64,000 nt of DNA from NCBI GenBank assembly GCA_033063855.1, contig CP093831.1, positions 22,506,001 to 22,570,000 on the forward strand, given 5' to 3'. The notes under the pieces were generated by a model, which was given only the letters and a program-made list of their open reading frames with translations, was not told where the DNA came from and searched no databases. Origin of the DNA: Smittia aterrima (Eukaryota; Arthropoda; Insecta; Diptera; Chironomidae). Positions within the stretch are counted from its first letter, which is position 1; each line of letters opens with the position of its first letter. Shown here piece by piece: positions 61,277-64,000 of the stretch. A program made the position numbers and the translations under genes.

Positions 61277-63024
61277 TTACCGTGTTATATCGGTGGGATC
61301 GGTTGATTGAATGAATGACAAAAGATCTTTCATGATCCGACAGTAAATTCCTTCGTAGAGAGTACGGAATCCAGCAGCGTTACCATAGCCTAGTCGATAG
61401 TAATAATGCAAGTCCTCGAAATATTCGAGAACCTGATGATTCGCTGGAGAAAAAGCTGCGCACATTGGCGACATTCCGTTGATATTCCAAATTTGTTCGT
61501 ATCTACAAAGATTCATGAGAGTCGTGACTTCTGCGGATCGAAGTTGTTGAGCTCCGAGTTTAGCGCTGACTTGTGATAACATTTCTTGATATTCGGGGCC
61601 TTGAACGAAACCTTGTTGCTCGGCAAACACTTGAGAGACTTGAACCAACTCTTGACAGTTGTCATGAGGCAACAATAGCAAGTCTGGATGTACGTCATTA
61701 CCTCGACCGGCATTACCTCGACTTATTATAATTATTATAATAATAATTTAAATTATAAAAAATTATTATAATAATTTACAAAATCTTATAATTATTATAA
61801 TAATAATTAATAAAATTGAGGAAAATTATAAAAATTTGAAACATAATTATTTATTCAATAATTATACTTGCATGAAATACTTGCATGCAAGTATAAATAA
61901 TTATTATAATAATATTTATATTTATTTTGATCTTAAATTTTTATTAAAATAATTATTTGTATAATAATTTTAAGTTCACAAAAAAATAAAAGATCAATAT
62001 AATAATTATTTTTCGAATATTTAAAAAATAGTTATTATAAGTGAAACAGAAATTCAAAGAACAATTATGTGCTCTATATGTAGGGTATACAGAAACTATT
62101 GCAAATATAAGAAACTGCTTAAGATGTTGAGCTAAAGTTAAATTTATTGCTTTTAGGAGTATTAACGAATTTATAATGGTTTTCAGTTTAATCGAAGCAA
62201 TTCTTGAAATATTTTGAAACTCATGTCAGGACATTGCAGTAAAATATCCAACAAATTGGTGTTAGTCCAGTTCAAAAAATCAATTCTTCGTCGAGCTGGA
62301 CATAGTCTTTTAAATACAAGATGAAGGATGATACTCCAGCTTATGACTATATTTATGGAGTTGATCACTTCTGTCAAAACAATAGTTGTTCACCAATCTG
62401 CAATAACTGTTTTTCGATTTTAAAACCAGAATATAGCAATGTGTTCGATGAGCTATGAGAGCGTGCAACTTTTTAGCTCAATTACGAATGACCAAGCAAT
62501 TGACTGTCGTTTGCAATTAAGATCACTTAAATAAATTCATGAACAATCACTACTAGCAATCTATAAAACGAGTTTTGGGAATTCAAACTCGATACAAGTG
62601 CTTAATTTTTCGTGGGTAAATATTCAAATAACATAAATATTATAAGTTCAATATAATTTTTATAATAATTATTATTATAAGAACTAAATTGTAACTATTT
62701 ATAATAATTTATTGATCTTATAATAATTATATTGAACTTATAATAATTATTATAATAATAATTTATACTTGCATGCAAGTATAATGTTATTATAATAATT
62801 TAGGAAACAAGTTTATTATTATAATAATTATAATATTCTTATAATAATTATAATAATAATTTAGTGTTTCATTATAATAATTATAATAAGTCGAGGTAAT
62901 GCCGGTCGAGGTAATGACGTCCCCCCAGCAAGTCTGGGGTTTCAACATCGTCAAAGGCAACGTTCTCGAATTCATCGTAACCGAACGAAAAGCAAAAATT
63001 AGAGCAAGGTATATGAGAACGAAT
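61277..63024 (-). pseudogene. Multiple inositol polyphosphate phosphatase (MINPP1-like) fragment, split by transposon
   Basis: On the - strand, 62927-63000 encodes FGYDEFENVAFDDVETPDLL. After the element at 61688-62926 is removed, the frame continues as LLPHDNCQELV through LEYFEDLHYYYRLGYGNAAG to TDITR, ending at a possible splice donor (CGGTAAAG, about 61278). The LEYxEDLxYYxxxGYG block and preceding helices match the middle of MINPP1 (Drosophila Mipp), a histidine-acid-phosphatase-type enzyme acting on inositol polyphosphates. The N-terminal RHGxR catalytic motif and the C-terminal HAE motif are not in the window. Upstream, the exon is cut off by the duplicated DNALI1 tail. The remnant cannot be functional. 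Confidence 0.75.
61688..62926. mobile_element. Long-inverted-repeat DNA transposon inserted in MINPP1-like exon
   Basis: About 1.24 kb flanked by an 11-bp direct repeat, AGCAAGTCTGG, at 61677-61687 and 62927-62937, which is the expected target-site duplication. The ends carry an inverted repeat of about 50 bp (61692-61741 and about 62871-62920) that begins ACGTCATTACCTCGACCGGC and contains the motif ATTACCTCGAC twice. Inner parts are AT-rich (TTATAATTATTATAATAAT) with a palindrome ACTTGCATGCAAGT near both ends (about 61883 and 62768). A less AT-rich core (62040-62640) has no convincing protein. It is non-autonomous. The 11-bp duplication is compatible with a Mutator-like mechanism, but I cannot assign the superfamily. 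Confidence 0.8.
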
Positions 63025-63095
63025 TTGATTCTTTCAAGAAGATTAAATCTCAACTTGAAGCTCAGCTCGAAGTAATCGTAGCAGCCAAGATCTGA
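63025..63095 (+). pseudogene. Duplicated DNALI1 3' end
   Basis: This stretch repeats the last codons of the dynein light-intermediate chain (KKIKSQLEAQLEVIVAAKI-like, stop TGA at 63093-63095) and its 3' flank. It has no upstream dynein exons and is joined to MINPP1-like sequence. It marks the left breakpoint of the second duplicated block. Confidence 0.85.
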
Positions 63096-63236
63096 AAGGT
63101 TTATCTTCCGCGTCAACTAAATTTTGTCTGTTATTGAAATTTGATTTTGATTTCTTATGATGAGACATTAAGGAATCGTTAAACAAGATGAAATAATAAA
63201 ATCATGAAATTCTTTAATTAAAAAATTAAAAATTGT

Positions 63237-64000
63237 TTAATCTTTAAGACAGTAAAATGCTTTTTCAGTAAAGTTTGCTGGAGCATCGCTAAGAAGCTCT
63301 TCGATAATTTCATTGAATGAGATTCGCTCTTCAGGAAGAAATCGCCAACATTTTTTCATGATTTCGTAAATTCTGTCAGAGCAATTTTCAACTGGTCTAC
63401 TTTCAGTTCCACCATTTGAAATGAAATTAAACGCTTCAGGATTTGATTTTCCCTTGTACGGTTGTTCTGCGTAAGTTGCAATTTCCCACAAAACTATTCC
63501 ATAACTGAAAACGTCACTTTCAGAAGAGAATATTCCATCTTTCAAACTTTCTGGTGCCATCCAACGAACAGGCATCAAACCACTCGTTCGTTTTCGATAA
63601 TAATCCGCCTCGTAAATATCTCTAGTCATTCCAAAGTCTCCGATCTTCACAGTCAAGTCATCAGAGACCATGCAATTCCTTGAAGCAAGATCTCGATGCA
63701 CAAACTTTTTCTCTGCCAGATAAGCCATACCGTCAGCAATTTGAATTGCCATTTGAGATACAGGAGGAACAGTAGATCTCAAGGGAGGTTGTGAATAGTT
63801 GTCGCTTCGAGTCGAATGTGGTCTGTTCCTCCTTAAAAGTGTTTTGAGGTCGCCATTCGTCATGAGCTCCTGTTAAGACGTTTTTCCATTAAAATAATTA
63901 ATTACATTTGATCTTGAACTTACCATGACAACAAAATAAGGTTTCGATTTACTGACGATTCCCAAAAGTTTGATGACGTGAAACGTTTTGAAATTCTTCA
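63237..64000 (-). CDS. Second insulin-receptor-like tyrosine kinase, partial (runs off window)
   Basis: The last exon (63237-63869) and the 3' part of the preceding exon (63924 to the window end) are present. The protein part is very close to the compact paralogue at 55.7 kb, but it retains the canonical insulin-receptor activation loop DFGMTRDIYEADYYRK and PVRWMAPESLKDG. Catalytic HRDLASRNCMV is intact, and the stop directly follows FYCLKD as in the sibling. The intron position and phase are identical. It is probably a working receptor kinase whose extracellular part lies beyond the window. The difference in the loop suggests that the sibling, not this copy, has diverged. Confidence 0.85.

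Noticed and set aside
62183..62377. A 64-codon open frame in the core of the long-inverted-repeat element
   Set aside because: No transposase or ankyrin pattern survives inspection; the frame is short and isolated.
61700..62900. A CRISPR-like or satellite array from the repeated TTATAATTATTATAATAAT motifs
   Set aside because: Spacing is irregular and the motifs are arms of inverted repeats in a eukaryotic element; no regular spacers exist.

Overview
The window is nuclear DNA from a fly-like insect. Protein-level resemblances point to a nematoceran dipteran, probably a midge. The sequence is AT-rich, introns are mostly 50-70 bp with GT-AG ends, and the gene repertoire is insect (divergent ionotropic receptors, seven-transmembrane odorant receptors, transmembrane PGRPs, a TPR-less Sgt1, an ATM/tefu-type kinase). 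The taxonomic call is an inference; no marker gene is present. One run of exactly 100 N (51374-51473) is an assembly gap.

Region 1 (1-19.9 kb) is a rearranged tandem array. The module is an ionotropic receptor (IR) on the + strand facing a membrane peptidoglycan-recognition protein (PGRP) on the - strand. It occurs three times (about 1-3.1, 5.4-8.6 and 14.6-19.0 kb), with a fourth IR tail at 19.6 kb. A 2-kb spacer carrying a DUF1091-like secreted-protein gene and a neprilysin-like fragment occurs twice (3.4-5.4 and 12.6-14.6 kb). PGRP copies 1 and 3 read through intact; copy 2 is a pseudogene. All IR copies are broken or 5'-truncated, each differently. The 8.75-12.6 kb stretch holds heavily deleted fossil copies of the same module.

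Region 2 (20-26.5 kb) holds a membrane LRR protein, an F-box/LRR protein, a TatD-family nuclease (TATDN1) and Sgt1. Region 3 (26.5-31.5 kb) is a gene-poor stretch. Region 4 (31.5-51.3 kb) holds a four-transmembrane protein, an adenylate cyclase of the AC9/Ac13E type, a FAXDC2-type fatty-acid/sterol hydroxylase and an almost complete ATM kinase. Region 5 (51.4-54.1 kb) holds two tandem odorant receptors, one cut by the gap.

Region 6 (54.8-64 kb) holds an axonemal dynein light-intermediate chain (p28/DNALI1) and, convergent with it, a compact insulin-receptor-like kinase whose intron carries a TA-flanked inverted-repeat element. Next come short repeats and a multiple-inositol-polyphosphate-phosphatase exon split by a 1.24-kb long-inverted-repeat transposon. 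The window ends in a duplicated block that contains the dynein-chain tail and the 3' part of a second insulin-receptor-like gene.

The genes do not form a pathway. The points of interest are a candidate RHIM-type signalling motif in the PGRP receptors, the repeated co-duplication of immune and chemosensory genes, and the recent rearrangements around the insulin-receptor-like pair. Exon coordinates were read by eye from splice consensus and frame.
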